Below, piece after piece: positions 24,101-32,656 of a stretch of 35,538 nucleotides of DNA. Below the pieces are notes generated by a model. The model did no database searches and was not told the origin of the DNA. It saw nothing but the letters and a program-made list of their open reading frames with translations. The stretch is from CAZICM01 sp964537685. GTDB taxonomy: Bacteria > Myxococcota_A > Polyangia > Polyangiales > Polyangiaceae. Position numbers and translations under genes: made by a program. The DNA lies in assembly GCA_964537685.1 (NCBI GenBank), contig CAZICM010000082.1, positions 1 through 35,538 of the forward strand, in the 5' to 3' direction. Position 1 is the first letter of the stretch; each line of letters starts with the position of its first letter.

Positions 24101-26605
24101 ATGGCTCAACCCCCGCCTCGTCCTGTGGGCCCGCCGCGTGCGGGCGGCCCTCCCTCCATGGGCGCACCCGCGCCCTCGCCGGCCTCCTCTTCAGGCACGC
24201 GCCAAAAAGAACAAGATAATGCCGAATCTAAAACCTTCTTTTTAGGGCGTTATCGCGTCGTCGATGAAATTGGCGTCGGCGGTATGGCCAGCGTGCACCT
24301 AGGCCGTATGGATGGCCCGGGCGGCTTCCAAAAATGGGTCGCCATCAAGCGTATCCATCCGCATCTCGTCGAGGATGATCAGTTCGTCGATATGTTCCTC
24401 GATGAGGCGCGTATCGCCGCAGGTATCAATCACGCCAACGTGTCCCAGGTCTTCGATCTCGGGAAGGACGAGGGCACGTACTGGATCGCGATGGAGTATC
24501 TCCACGGCGAGCCTCTGCGCGAGATTATGCGGCGTATGGAAGAGCGTAATCTGCTCGTTCCTTTCGATATTTCTGCGCGTATCTGCGCCGATGCCGCAGA
24601 AGGTTTGCACGCCGCTCACGAGTTGCGCGGTAAAAATAATCAGCTCCTGGGGCTCGTTCACCGCGATGTGACGCCGCACAATCTGTTTGTGACCTACGAC
24701 GGCTATACCAAGGTCGTCGATTTCGGCATCGCAAAGGTCGCCGATCGCTTGTCGTCCACCCGCGCAGGAACGCTTAAAGGCAAGCTCGCCTATATGTCGC
24801 CCGAACAGGTGCGGGGCGCAGAAGTCGATCGCACAACCGATATTTTTGCGCTGGGTGTGGTGCTCTGGGAACTCACAACCAATCAGCGCCTCTTCCGCAT
24901 GGATACAGACCTCGACACGCTCGAGAAAGTGCAAGCCTGTATCGTCCCTCCGCCTTCAACCATCGTTCCGAATTATCCGGTCGAGCTCGAGAGCGTCGTG
25001 ATGAAGGCGCTCGCCAAGCGCAAGCAAGACCGCTATCCGACCGCGCGCGATTTCTCCCGCGCGCTTCAGGCGTATCTGCTCCGCCGCGGCGCATTTGTCG
25101 GCCCGGAGGAAGTGGCCGCCTTCCTTAAAAGTATCTTCTCGGACCGTATTCAAAAGCGCGAGGCGCATCTCGCGTGGGCCGCCGAAGTCACGGGTACGGT
25201 GAATATCGGCCAGCTCAAGAACAAAGGCGGCGGTGCTCAGCTTCCGCCCAAGGACGAGATTTCGCTGGTCGAGGAAGAAGACAACCGGCCCACCCAAGGC
25301 CCGCCTCAGCCGATGGGGCCGCCGCCGCCTCAAATGCAGCACGGAAGGCCGCAGCAGCCCACGGTGCCTCAAGCGCAGCCCCCCGCGCAAAAGCATCAGC
25401 AGCAAGCCGCGATGGCCGCCGAGTCGCTGATGGATGACGATGAAGACATTCCGACGACGGTGGCCACGCGCGACCAGCTCGAGGGAATGGCGCCAAGCGC
25501 ACGGCCGATGCAACCCATGGGCGGAATGCCCGCAGATCGGGCTTCAGGGCCCAGGCCCGCGGCTGGATTGCCCGCCGGGCCCGCATTTACAGCGCACAAC
25601 GAGCGCACGGCCGCGCTTCCCGCGTACAGCGGAGGCGACGATTTAGGCCAGACCGTGGCGCTGCCCAGCTCGCTGAAGCAGCAGGAAGAAGCAAGTCAGC
25701 GCCGTCCCAATCCGGGCTTCGGACCCAATCCGGGCTTTGGTCAGCAACCGGGATTTGGACAGCCTCCGGGCGGTTATGGACAACCGCCTCCGCAGCAGCC
25801 GGGTTATGGACAGCAGCCGGGCGGCTATGGAGCGCCGCCTCAGCCGATGCATGGCTATGGAGCGCCTCAGCAGCCGGGCTTTGGACAGCCGCCGCCGGGG
25901 TATGGACAGCAGCCGGGCTTTGGACAGCCGCCTCAAGGTCTGCCTCCGCTGCATCCAGGCTTGGGCGGCAAACAATCCCAAATCGAGACGGCGGTATCGC
26001 TGCCCCGGCCCGATCCGGCGGCGGTGTGGCTGGCTCAGCAGGAACAGGGCATTCAAGGCCCGCGCCGGAGCGCCGCGTTTATCGTTGCCATCGTGGCCTT
26101 GGTGGCGCTGTGCGTGTTCGGCGTGAGCGCGCTTCTGTACTACAAATTCAAAATGCAGCCCGCGCAGCAAACGCCGCCTGCGGCAGGCGCGGAGGCCACT
26201 CCATCGGGCGCTGCGCAGGCGCCCACAGCGACGGCGGCGGCAGCGGCCACCACGGCGGCCTCACCCACAAGCACGGCAGCCCCGGCGGCGACCCAAGCCG
26301 CAGGAGCGCCCGCTGGAACAGCCGCCAAGACCACGGCCGCGACCCCCGCCAACCAGCCCGGCGGCACGGGCGCGGGAACACCCGCCGCTGCGGCCATTAG
26401 CGATCCCGGCTATCTCACGATCAGTTGCAGCCCCTCCTGCGACAGCGTCTCGGTAGACGGCAAAGCGCTCGGCGCGCCTCCCATTTTCAAATCGCCTGTT
26501 TCGCCCGGTTCTCACCGCATCACAGTCACCCGCGGCACCGACAAAAAAGTCGTGTCGGTGGTTGTGATCTCCGGTGAAACCGTGAGCACGCGCGTCACCA
26601 TGTGA
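24101..26605 (+). CDS. Ser/Thr protein kinase with Pro/Gln linker, TM helix and PEGA domain
   Basis: The product is 834 residues. A Pro-rich start (1-40) leads to a Hanks-type kinase domain (~51-327) with the glycine loop GVGGMASV, Lys83 in VAIKRI, catalytic HRDVTPHN (187-194) and DFG (207-209), followed by YMSPEQVRG. HRDVTPHN instead of HRDLKPxN is a variant familiar from myxobacterial kinases. A long disordered region follows, including GYGQQPGFGQPP repeats. Then come one transmembrane helix (~657-680), an Ala/Thr-rich stretch and a C-terminal PEGA domain (~766-834). The kinase is cytoplasmic and the PEGA domain external. The stop overlaps the GTG of an RNA methyltransferase gene (GTGA), giving a tightly coupled operon. 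Confidence 0.96.
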   Translation: MAQPPPRPVGPPRAGGPPSMGAPAPSPASSSGTRQKEQDNAESKTFFLGRYRVVDEIGVGGMASVHLGRMDGPGGFQKWVAIKRIHPHLVEDDQFVDMFLDEARIAAGINHANVSQVFDLGKDEGTYWIAMEYLHGEPLREIMRRMEERNLLVPFDISARICADAAEGLHAAHELRGKNNQLLGLVHRDVTPHNLFVTYDGYTKVVDFGIAKVADRLSSTRAGTLKGKLAYMSPEQVRGAEVDRTTDIFALGVVLWELTTNQRLFRMDTDLDTLEKVQACIVPPPSTIVPNYPVELESVVMKALAKRKQDRYPTARDFSRALQAYLLRRGAFVGPEEVAAFLKSIFSDRIQKREAHLAWAAEVTGTVNIGQLKNKGGGAQLPPKDEISLVEEEDNRPTQGPPQPMGPPPPQMQHGRPQQPTVPQAQPPAQKHQQQAAMAAESLMDDDEDIPTTVATRDQLEGMAPSARPMQPMGGMPADRASGPRPAAGLPAGPAFTAHNERTAALPAYSGGDDLGQTVALPSSLKQQEEASQRRPNPGFGPNPGFGQQPGFGQPPGGYGQPPPQQPGYGQQPGGYGAPPQPMHGYGAPQQPGFGQPPPGYGQQPGFGQPPQGLPPLHPGLGGKQSQIETAVSLPRPDPAAVWLAQQEQGIQGPRRSAAFIVAIVALVALCVFGVSALLYYKFKMQPAQQTPPAAGAEATPSGAAQAPTATAAAAATTAASPTSTAAPAATQAAGAPAGTAAKTTAATPANQPGGTGAGTPAAAAISDPGYLTISCSPSCDSVSVDGKALGAPPIFKSPVSPGSHRITVTRGTDKKVVSVVVISGETVSTRVTM
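25710..25935 (+). repeat. Degenerate repeats coding for G-Y/F-G-Q-x-P units in kinase linker
   Basis: A run of short imperfect repeats, typically GGxTTTGGACAGCCxCCG or GGxTATGGACAGCAGCCG, codes for GFGQPP, GYGQQPG and GFGQQPG units (protein ~537-612). The region is low-complexity and likely disordered, of a type that expands and contracts by slippage. Confidence 0.85.
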
Positions 26606-27960
26606 AAAGCTCTTCATCGCGTTCCGCCGTTCACACGCTGCGCATCGCCGAGCTCGCCGCCAAAGGCAGCGGTATCGCCAAATTGGAGGATGGCCGGGTG
26701 GTGTTTGTGCCCGGCGCCTGCACCGGCGACTTGATCCGCGCAAGCGTCGATCCCAGCAAGAAGCCCGCGCAAGGATCGATTCTTTCTCTTCTCGAGCCGA
26801 GCCCTTTAAGGAAAGAGCCCGAATGCCCTTATGTGCAGCGCTGCGGCGGCTGCGATTGGATGCACATCCGGCCCGAGGCTCAAGAAGAAGCGCACCGTCA
26901 TATTGTGCAGAGCGCGCTGTTTCACGCCTGCGCGAATCAACAAACGCTTCCCGAAATCCGCATCCACAGGGCGCCCCGTTCTTTGGGCTACCGCACCCGC
27001 GCCCGTTTGTTTGTATCGGCAGGCCGGGCATCGCGCCCCAAAGGCTCGCGCGGGCCGCAAATCGGCTACCGGGCCCAGGGCTCTCACGAGCTTGTGCCGA
27101 TTGAACATTGTGCCGTACTCGATGCGGCTCTCGCGGCGCTGTTGCCCGCATTGCCTTCGGTGCTCGAAGGCGCGGACGGCCAGGGTGAACTGGGGTTGGC
27201 CTTGGGCGCCGGACAAAAACCCTCCATTGAAATGCAGTGGGAAGGCTCGCTGCCCGCGGCCTTTTGGGCACGTATCGATAAACTTGTGGCCAATCGGGAA
27301 TGGGCGGGAGCGCGGATATGGCTGGGCGATGTCAAAATACCGGCTTGTTTCGGCGATCCCCGCGCGCTGGGCCAAGGCGCCGATGGTCTGCCTTTATGGA
27401 TTGCGGCGGGCGGTTTTGCGCAAAGTTCGGATGAGGGCGCAGCGCTTCTGGCCCGGTGTGTAAACGAGCTGGCCTGTAAATCGCCCCGAAGCGAAGTGAA
27501 GCCCGACGAGCCTGCGGGCCTTCACACGGTCGAGCTGTTTTCGGGAAGCGGAACGCTAAGTGTTTTATTGGCTCGGCGCGCCGCTTCATTTGCGGGGGTT
27601 GAACTCGATGCCGAAGCGACAGCCTGCGCGCGGGAAAACTTCGCCGCACGAAACCTAAGCGGCAAGCATGTATCGGCCGATGCAAATGCCTTTGAAATTC
27701 CGCCCCGCACCGAGCTTGTGGTGCTCGATCCGCCCCGCACCGGAGCGCCGGGCGCGGTCAAACATATCGCCTCGTCTCAAGCCCGCGTGGTTGTGTATGC
27801 GGCCTGCGATCCGGCGACGCTCGCGCGCGATATGGCCGTGCTGACAGGCTCCGGCTTTGCGGTGACGCATATTGAAACCCTCGAGCTCTTCCCTCAGACC
27901 AGCCATGTGGAAACGGTGGTCCGGCTGGCCAAGGGACGCCGCGCCAAAGCCTCGCCATGA
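26602..27960 (+). CDS. TrmA/RlmD-family RNA (uracil-5-)-methyltransferase
   Basis: The product is 452 residues from a GTG that overlaps the kinase stop. An N-terminal TRAM-type RNA-binding domain (~10-65) is followed by four cysteines of a [4Fe-4S] cluster: CPYVQRCGGC (Cys75, 81, 84) and Cys170 in PIEHC. The SAM-binding motif is VELFSGSGTLSVL (~310). LDPPRTG and the catalytic cysteine (about Cys402) in YAACDPATLARD complete the signature. Enzymes of this type make 5-methyluridine in 23S rRNA (U1939 or U747). The presence of the cluster favours an RlmD/RlmC-type over a TrmA-type role, but the exact site cannot be told. The stop overlaps the tilS ATG (ATGA). Confidence 0.93.
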   Translation: MKSSSSRSAVHTLRIAELAAKGSGIAKLEDGRVVFVPGACTGDLIRASVDPSKKPAQGSILSLLEPSPLRKEPECPYVQRCGGCDWMHIRPEAQEEAHRHIVQSALFHACANQQTLPEIRIHRAPRSLGYRTRARLFVSAGRASRPKGSRGPQIGYRAQGSHELVPIEHCAVLDAALAALLPALPSVLEGADGQGELGLALGAGQKPSIEMQWEGSLPAAFWARIDKLVANREWAGARIWLGDVKIPACFGDPRALGQGADGLPLWIAAGGFAQSSDEGAALLARCVNELACKSPRSEVKPDEPAGLHTVELFSGSGTLSVLLARRAASFAGVELDAEATACARENFAARNLSGKHVSADANAFEIPPRTELVVLDPPRTGAPGAVKHIASSQARVVVYAACDPATLARDMAVLTGSGFAVTHIETLELFPQTSHVETVVRLAKGRRAKASP

Positions 27961-28895
27961 GTTCGGGCCGTTCTCATCCGCCTTCGCTGCTGACGCTGGT
28001 GGAGCGGGCGGTGCGCGATCACGGGTTGTTTGGGCGAAACGATACGGTGCTCTGCGCATGTTCGGGCGGAGGCGATTCGACGGCCTTGCTGCATGCGCTT
28101 GCGCTGCTTCGAAAGAGGCTGGGCCACAGGCTGTTTGCGATGGGTGTCGATCATGGCTTGAGAAGCGAGGCAGGCGCGGAACTTGGGCTGGCAGGGGAGC
28201 TTGCGGCGCGGCTCGAGCTGCCTTTTGAGGTGGCGCGGGTGCAGGTGGCCAAAGGGTCAAACGTGCAGGCCCGGGCGAGAGAAGCCCGCTTTTTGGCGCT
28301 GTTGGAACATGCAAGGAAAATCGGCGCGGGGGCGATCGCGACGGGACACACCGCGGACGACAAAGCCGAAACGTTTTGTATTCGCTTGCTCTCGGGCGCG
28401 GGGCCTAAAGGATTGGCCGTATTGCCGCCCAAGGCGCCTTTTCCCCTGGAGACGGCCCAAGACCTTCCATCTTCGGCGCCGCGGCTTATACGCCCGCTGA
28501 TCTTGGCCCGCCGAAGCGATGTGCATGCCCATCTGTCGAGGCACGGGCTGAACTTTGCGCGCGATCCCAGCAATGAAGACCCGCGCTTCTTAAGGGTGCG
28601 GGTCCGCAGGGAATTATTGCCGCTGATGGAAAGGCTGTCGCCGCGCATGGTCGAGCATCTATGCGCGCTCTCGGAAATGTTGGCCGATGTTCAAGAAAGG
28701 GGCGAAGAGGCGGCGGGACTTGGGCGGGCCCAGCGCATCGCCATTGAGCGGGCGAGGCAACTGGGACACAAGGCTCATGCATTTCTAGGTGATGGAGGAC
28801 AAGCATGGCTCGCCACCTTCCCAGACGGAAAAGTCGTCCTTACAAAACAAGAACCGGCCCAGGTTCAAGGGCCGGACAAAAAGTTTGTTAAGTAA
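27957..28895 (+). CDS. tilS: tRNA(Ile)-lysidine synthetase TilS, short form
   Basis: The product is 312 residues. TilS converts C34 of the tRNA-Ile CAU anticodon to lysidine, so that it reads AUA. The PP-loop SGGGDSTALL is at 36-45. Further hallmarks are VDHGLR, the GHTADDKAET motif (the usual form is GHxADDQAET) and RDPSNEDPRFLRVRVRRELLP. The C-terminal TilC domain of the longer enterobacterial enzymes is missing, as in compact TilS proteins, and the enzyme ends with a short helical region. A polar tail (TKQEPAQVQGPDKKFVK) contains a DNA inverted repeat. It is the last gene of a kinase-methyltransferase-tilS chain linked by stop/start overlaps. ftsH follows 135 bases later, a common neighbour of tilS. 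Confidence 0.95.
   Translation: MSSGRSHPPSLLTLVERAVRDHGLFGRNDTVLCACSGGGDSTALLHALALLRKRLGHRLFAMGVDHGLRSEAGAELGLAGELAARLELPFEVARVQVAKGSNVQARAREARFLALLEHARKIGAGAIATGHTADDKAETFCIRLLSGAGPKGLAVLPPKAPFPLETAQDLPSSAPRLIRPLILARRSDVHAHLSRHGLNFARDPSNEDPRFLRVRVRRELLPLMERLSPRMVEHLCALSEMLADVQERGEEAAGLGRAQRIAIERARQLGHKAHAFLGDGGQAWLATFPDGKVVLTKQEPAQVQGPDKKFVK
28854..28875 (+). terminator. Hairpin at the 3' end of tilS
   Basis: CCGGCCC and GGGCCGG form a 7-base stem around an 8-base loop, followed by ACAAAAAGTTTGT. It lies inside the last codons of tilS. There is no uninterrupted T run, so intrinsic termination would be weak. It could instead protect the 3' end of the upstream transcript or attenuate read-through into ftsH. 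Confidence 0.3.
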
Positions 28896-28970
28896 TGTGT
28901 AGAGACAGGCACCAAAAAAAAGCCGACTTAGGTTCGCAAAATAATCCCAAGGTTCGACGTACCGGCCGGG

Positions 28971-28999
28971 TCGACGCCTGAAAACGACAATGGCATACT
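28971..28999 (+). promoter_or_regulatory. Possible sigma70-type promoter for ftsH
   Basis: TCGACG and CATACT are separated by 17 bases in the 135-base gap before ftsH. The match to TTGACA/TATAAT is partial. A strong ribosome-binding region, GAGGAAAGG, follows and precedes the GTG start by 6 bases. No heat-shock (sigma32 or CIRCE) element was recognised. Confidence 0.3.
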
Positions 29000-29030
29000 G
29001 GCCTGCCACCGTGACGAGGAAAGGGTCTTC

Positions 29031-30974
29031 GTGAAGCAATCACACAAAACGCTGCTGCTCTGGGTCCTGTTGATCATGATGTTTTTCGCGATCTATACGT
29101 TGTGGACCCCCGGCCCGCCCACAACCCAGGTGGCGTTTAGCGATTTCTTGGCTCAGGTTCAGGCAAAAAATAAGGAGACAGAGCCTCATGTCGAGTCTGT
29201 CTCGGTGAAGGATCGGGAATACACCTTTTGGATCAAGGATCCGAAAAGCAATTCCAAGATCAAAAAGGTGGCTATCGGTCCGAGCAGTACGGACGAGATC
29301 ACCAAGATCCTGAACGAGAACAAGATCACCGTGACCTACGAGAAGGACGATGGTTCTCCGTTTTGGTCGGGCGCATTGGTGACGATTCTGCCGATGGTGC
29401 TCTTGCTGGTGATGTTCTACCTGTTTATGCGCCAATTGCAGGCGAGCGGCGGCAAGGCGATGAGCTTTGGCAAGTCGCGCGCGCGGCTGCTCAATGAGGC
29501 GCAGAACAAAGTCACCTTTGCGGATGTGGCGGGTATCGACGAAGCCAAGGACGAGCTCGAGGAGATCATCGCGTTCCTCAAAGATCCAAAGAAGTTTCAG
29601 AAGCTCGGCGGACGTATTCCGAAGGGCGTTTTGATGATGGGTCCTCCAGGAACGGGCAAGACACTGCTGGCGCGGGCGATCGCGGGTGAAGCGGGCGTGC
29701 CTTTCTTTTCGATTTCGGGTTCGGACTTTGTCGAGATGTTTGTGGGCGTTGGCGCGAGCCGGGTTCGCGATTTGTTTGAGCAGGGCAAGAAGCACGCGCC
29801 ATGCATCATCTTTATCGACGAGATTGACGCTGTGGGCAGGCATCGCGGCGCGGGCTTGGGCGGAGGCCACGACGAGCGCGAGCAGACGCTGAATCAGTTG
29901 CTTGTCGAGATGGACGGGTTTGAATCGAACGAGGGCGTAATCATCGTCGCGGCGACAAACCGGCCCGATGTGCTCGATCCGGCGATTTTAAGGCCGGGCC
30001 GCTTTGACCGGCGCATCGTGGTGAACCGGCCCGATGTGCGCGGGCGCGAAGGCATTCTAAAAGTCCACACGAAGAAAGTGCCCTTGGGCGGCGATGTGGA
30101 TTTGGAAGTGCTTGCGCGGGGCACGCCTGGAATGGTGGGCGCCGATTTAGAAAACCTCGTAAACGAGGCTTCGCTGCTTGCGGCCCGCCAAGACAAAGAC
30201 GTCGTAACGATGGTCGACTTTGAAATGGCGAAGGACAAAGTGCTGATGGGCACCGAGCGGCGCAGCATGGTGATCAGCGAGTGGGAAAAGAAGACGACGG
30301 CGTACCACGAGGCTGGGCATGCGCTGGTGGCGAAGCTGCTCGAGAAGAATTCCGATCCGGTGCACAAGGTGACGATTATTCCCCGCGGGCCTGCGTTGGG
30401 CCTGACGCAGCAATTGCCGAAGGAAGACCGGCTTTCGATTTCGCGGGACTACGCGAAGGCGAGGCTGGCGGTGCTGATGGGCGGGCGCGTTGCGGAAGAG
30501 ATTGTCTTTGGGCAATTCACGACGGGCGCCGGAAACGACATCAAACAGGCTTCAAACCTCGCTCGCCGCATGGTGACGGAGTTTGGGATGAGCGATGTGA
30601 TCGGTCCGATTTCCTATGCTTCGGATGAAGAGTCGGTGTTTTTGGGGCGCGATTTTGTGAGCCGTCCGCGGAATTATTCGGAGACGGTGGCCAATCAAAT
30701 CGACGATGAAGTAAGGAAGTTTGTGCTGGAGGGGCACACCGAGGCGCACAAGCTTTTGTCGGAGCGGCGCGAGGTGCTGGAGCGGCTGGCGCTGGCGCTG
30801 TTGGAGCGCGAGACCTTGGATGCGGAGGAAGTGGATGCGATTGTGGAAGGGCGTGAACTTCCGGCGCGTCAGAAGGTTGTGATTCCTTCGTATTCGGATC
30901 GGGAGCAGGCGGCGAAGGAGAAGCGGCGGGCGGCGAGTATTTTTGGCGCGCCCAAGCCGGCTCCGAGCACCTGA
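29031..30974 (+). CDS. ftsH: ATP-dependent zinc metalloprotease FtsH
   Basis: The product is 647 residues from a GTG start with a strong ribosome-binding site. Two membrane helices (~7-25 and ~111-133) flank a periplasmic domain. The AAA+ module has Walker A GPPGTGKT (204-211), Walker B IIFIDEIDA and the second region of homology NRPDVLDPAILRPGRFDR. The zinc protease motif HEAGH (426-430) follows. FtsH forms hexamers that extract and degrade membrane proteins and unstable regulators. The length is normal, and the C-terminus ends in a charged coiled-coil-like segment and FGAPKPAPST. The gene ends at a strong bidirectional terminator. It is the only AAA+ protease in the window. Confidence 0.98.
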   Translation: MKQSHKTLLLWVLLIMMFFAIYTLWTPGPPTTQVAFSDFLAQVQAKNKETEPHVESVSVKDREYTFWIKDPKSNSKIKKVAIGPSSTDEITKILNENKITVTYEKDDGSPFWSGALVTILPMVLLLVMFYLFMRQLQASGGKAMSFGKSRARLLNEAQNKVTFADVAGIDEAKDELEEIIAFLKDPKKFQKLGGRIPKGVLMMGPPGTGKTLLARAIAGEAGVPFFSISGSDFVEMFVGVGASRVRDLFEQGKKHAPCIIFIDEIDAVGRHRGAGLGGGHDEREQTLNQLLVEMDGFESNEGVIIVAATNRPDVLDPAILRPGRFDRRIVVNRPDVRGREGILKVHTKKVPLGGDVDLEVLARGTPGMVGADLENLVNEASLLAARQDKDVVTMVDFEMAKDKVLMGTERRSMVISEWEKKTTAYHEAGHALVAKLLEKNSDPVHKVTIIPRGPALGLTQQLPKEDRLSISRDYAKARLAVLMGGRVAEEIVFGQFTTGAGNDIKQASNLARRMVTEFGMSDVIGPISYASDEESVFLGRDFVSRPRNYSETVANQIDDEVRKFVLEGHTEAHKLLSERREVLERLALALLERETLDAEEVDAIVEGRELPARQKVVIPSYSDREQAAKEKRRAASIFGAPKPAPST

Positions 30975-30992
30975 TTCCGGCTTGTCGAAAGC

Positions 30993-31027
30993 AAACAGGC
31001 ACGGGAGCCAAAAGCCCGTGCCTGTTT
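30993..31027. terminator. Bidirectional intrinsic terminator between ftsH and porin
   Basis: A perfect 13-base stem (AAACAGGCACGGG and CCCGTGCCTGTTT) encloses a 9-base loop. It is followed by CGTTTTG on the plus strand, and the stem's own A/T ends provide T-rich flanks in both directions. It lies in the 76-base gap between the convergent ftsH and porin stops. Confidence 0.88.
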
Positions 31028-31050
31028 CGTTTTGTGCGTCCGTTGTTGCT

Positions 31051-32577
31051 TTAGGGGACGCGGACAAGCGTTTGAAAATAGACCCAGTGCTGCATATCGG
31101 CGGCGGCGGGGGTGTTGGCCAAGATGGCTTTGGCTTTGTCGCCATAGGCAAAGAGGCCGTAGCCGGTTTTAAACTCGACCACATCCCAGGGATTGAGCGT
31201 GAGGGCCACATCGATTTCATGGCCCAGGGTGCCCGCATCGGTTGTGGCGTCGGAGCCCAGCGATGTGAGGGACGCGGAGGTCCAGCGGCCTTTGGCGTTG
31301 GCGAGGGAGGCAAAGCGGTAGCCAGCCTGAGCGCTCACCCAATCGGCTGGCTTGACGTTGATAAATCCGCCTACCGAAAGGATATTTGACCACGCATAGA
31401 AACCCATGGGGCCCACGTTTTCATAGGCATCCGCGAGAAGGGGATCGAAGCGTTTTTGGGGGAGGGTGGTGTCGGGATTGCCATCGTCGCCGCTCGCATA
31501 GGCGCCCTGGGCTCCAAAAGTTAAATGCCAGGGAAGCGCGGTTTCGAGCGAGGCGCGGGCTGATATCGCAAAGGCGCTGATATCGCGGTTTACTCCATAG
31601 GAGGCGACGCGGCCGAGTTGGTAGGCGCCTTCGGCCGAATAGCGAAAACCCCTGTAATCGCCGAAGACGCGGCCATCGAGGGTGATGGTATCGCTGGGTG
31701 TGAGGGCGGGGGTTGGAGCGCTTAGAAGTCCGTTGGCGCTGATGGTGCGGGAGGCGCGGTAGAGCGCGCTGAGTTCGGCGTTGAGGAGCGGCATTCCATG
31801 CCAGACCAGATCGAGGCCGAAGAGCTGGGCGCCGCTGCCCCGTTTGATCGACGCATCGGAGGCGGAATTGGCGGGGGGTTCGATATAGGTGCCTGGAGGC
31901 GCGAGAAGTGCGGCCAGAAGCTCGAGATCGAAGTCGCCGAGTTCGACGCCGAAACGGGCGGCGTCGAGAGAACGGGGCGATAGGGTCCAATCGCTTTCGC
32001 CGAGCAGGCGGCCATCGCCCCACACCACGCGCTGGCGGCCAACGCGCAGAAACATCGCGCGGCCAGAGGTCGAATGGATATCGATGTAGGACTCAAAGAC
32101 TGAAAATCCACCGGCGCCTGCGAAGCTTCCCAGACCTCCCAGACCCGAGCCGGCGGCCAGGGAAGGAGATATTTGGGTGGCGGGCAAATCGCCGAGCACA
32201 CGGGCGTCTTGGAGGATGAGCGTGGCGGTCACTTGAGCGCGTTCGACAGAGAGGCCGAGGCGGGTTCGTTCGCTGACGGCCCAGGCGTTGTCGATATTGG
32301 GGTTCGCCGCGGCGCTTGCGGTGCCGCCGCCCGATGAAGGCGCAGGATCCCAGAGCACGGGAGCGGCCAGGCCCACGGAATCCAAGGGGTTGCGCCTGTA
32401 TTCGCCGCGGACGCGGAGTTCGGCCTCGGGCTTGAAGGTCCATGCGCCGATGACGATGGAACCGGACTCGGGCGGGGCTTGGGCGAAGGCCGTGGCGGAA
32501 GAGCCCAGCGGCAAAAGGAAGGCCGCGAAGGCGGCGAAGCAAGCGAGCGTTTTGCGGCTCTTTATCCTTTGGATCAT
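31051..32577 (-). CDS. Outer-membrane beta-barrel porin, alginate-export-like
   Basis: The product is 508 residues. A signal peptide with a basic n-region (MIQRIKSRK) ends at AFA, cleaved before Gln33. The mature protein has the features of an AlgE-type (alginate_exp) 18-stranded barrel: FKPEAELRVRGEYRRNPLD near the start, FLRVGRQRVVWGDGRLLGESDWTLSPRSLDAARF in the middle, and alternating polar/aromatic strands ending AADMQHWVYFQTLVRVP. Such porins pass anionic polysaccharides or small solutes; the substrate is not deducible. It lies 79 bases downstream of the lipoprotein gene, so it may be in the same transcript, and it shares a terminator with ftsH. Confidence 0.88.
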   Translation of the reverse strand: MIQRIKSRKTLACFAAFAAFLLPLGSSATAFAQAPPESGSIVIGAWTFKPEAELRVRGEYRRNPLDSVGLAAPVLWDPAPSSGGGTASAAANPNIDNAWAVSERTRLGLSVERAQVTATLILQDARVLGDLPATQISPSLAAGSGLGGLGSFAGAGGFSVFESYIDIHSTSGRAMFLRVGRQRVVWGDGRLLGESDWTLSPRSLDAARFGVELGDFDLELLAALLAPPGTYIEPPANSASDASIKRGSGAQLFGLDLVWHGMPLLNAELSALYRASRTISANGLLSAPTPALTPSDTITLDGRVFGDYRGFRYSAEGAYQLGRVASYGVNRDISAFAISARASLETALPWHLTFGAQGAYASGDDGNPDTTLPQKRFDPLLADAYENVGPMGFYAWSNILSVGGFINVKPADWVSAQAGYRFASLANAKGRWTSASLTSLGSDATTDAGTLGHEIDVALTLNPWDVVEFKTGYGLFAYGDKAKAILANTPAAADMQHWVYFQTLVRVP

Positions 32578-32656
32578 GGATATCGGCGGCCTCGCCCCAG
32601 TGGGCGAAGAGGGTTCGCAGCATACGCAGGCTGGGCTGAACTAGCGATTTTTTTAT

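Noticed and set aside
26261..27271. 336-residue minus-strand open frame
   Set aside because: Crosses the kinase/methyltransferase junction in antisense and is Arg/Ala-rich with no recognisable domain.
31908..32219. Plus-strand open frames opposite the porin
   Set aside because: Short Arg-rich shadows with no start signals. The minus-strand porin has a signal peptide and barrel pattern.
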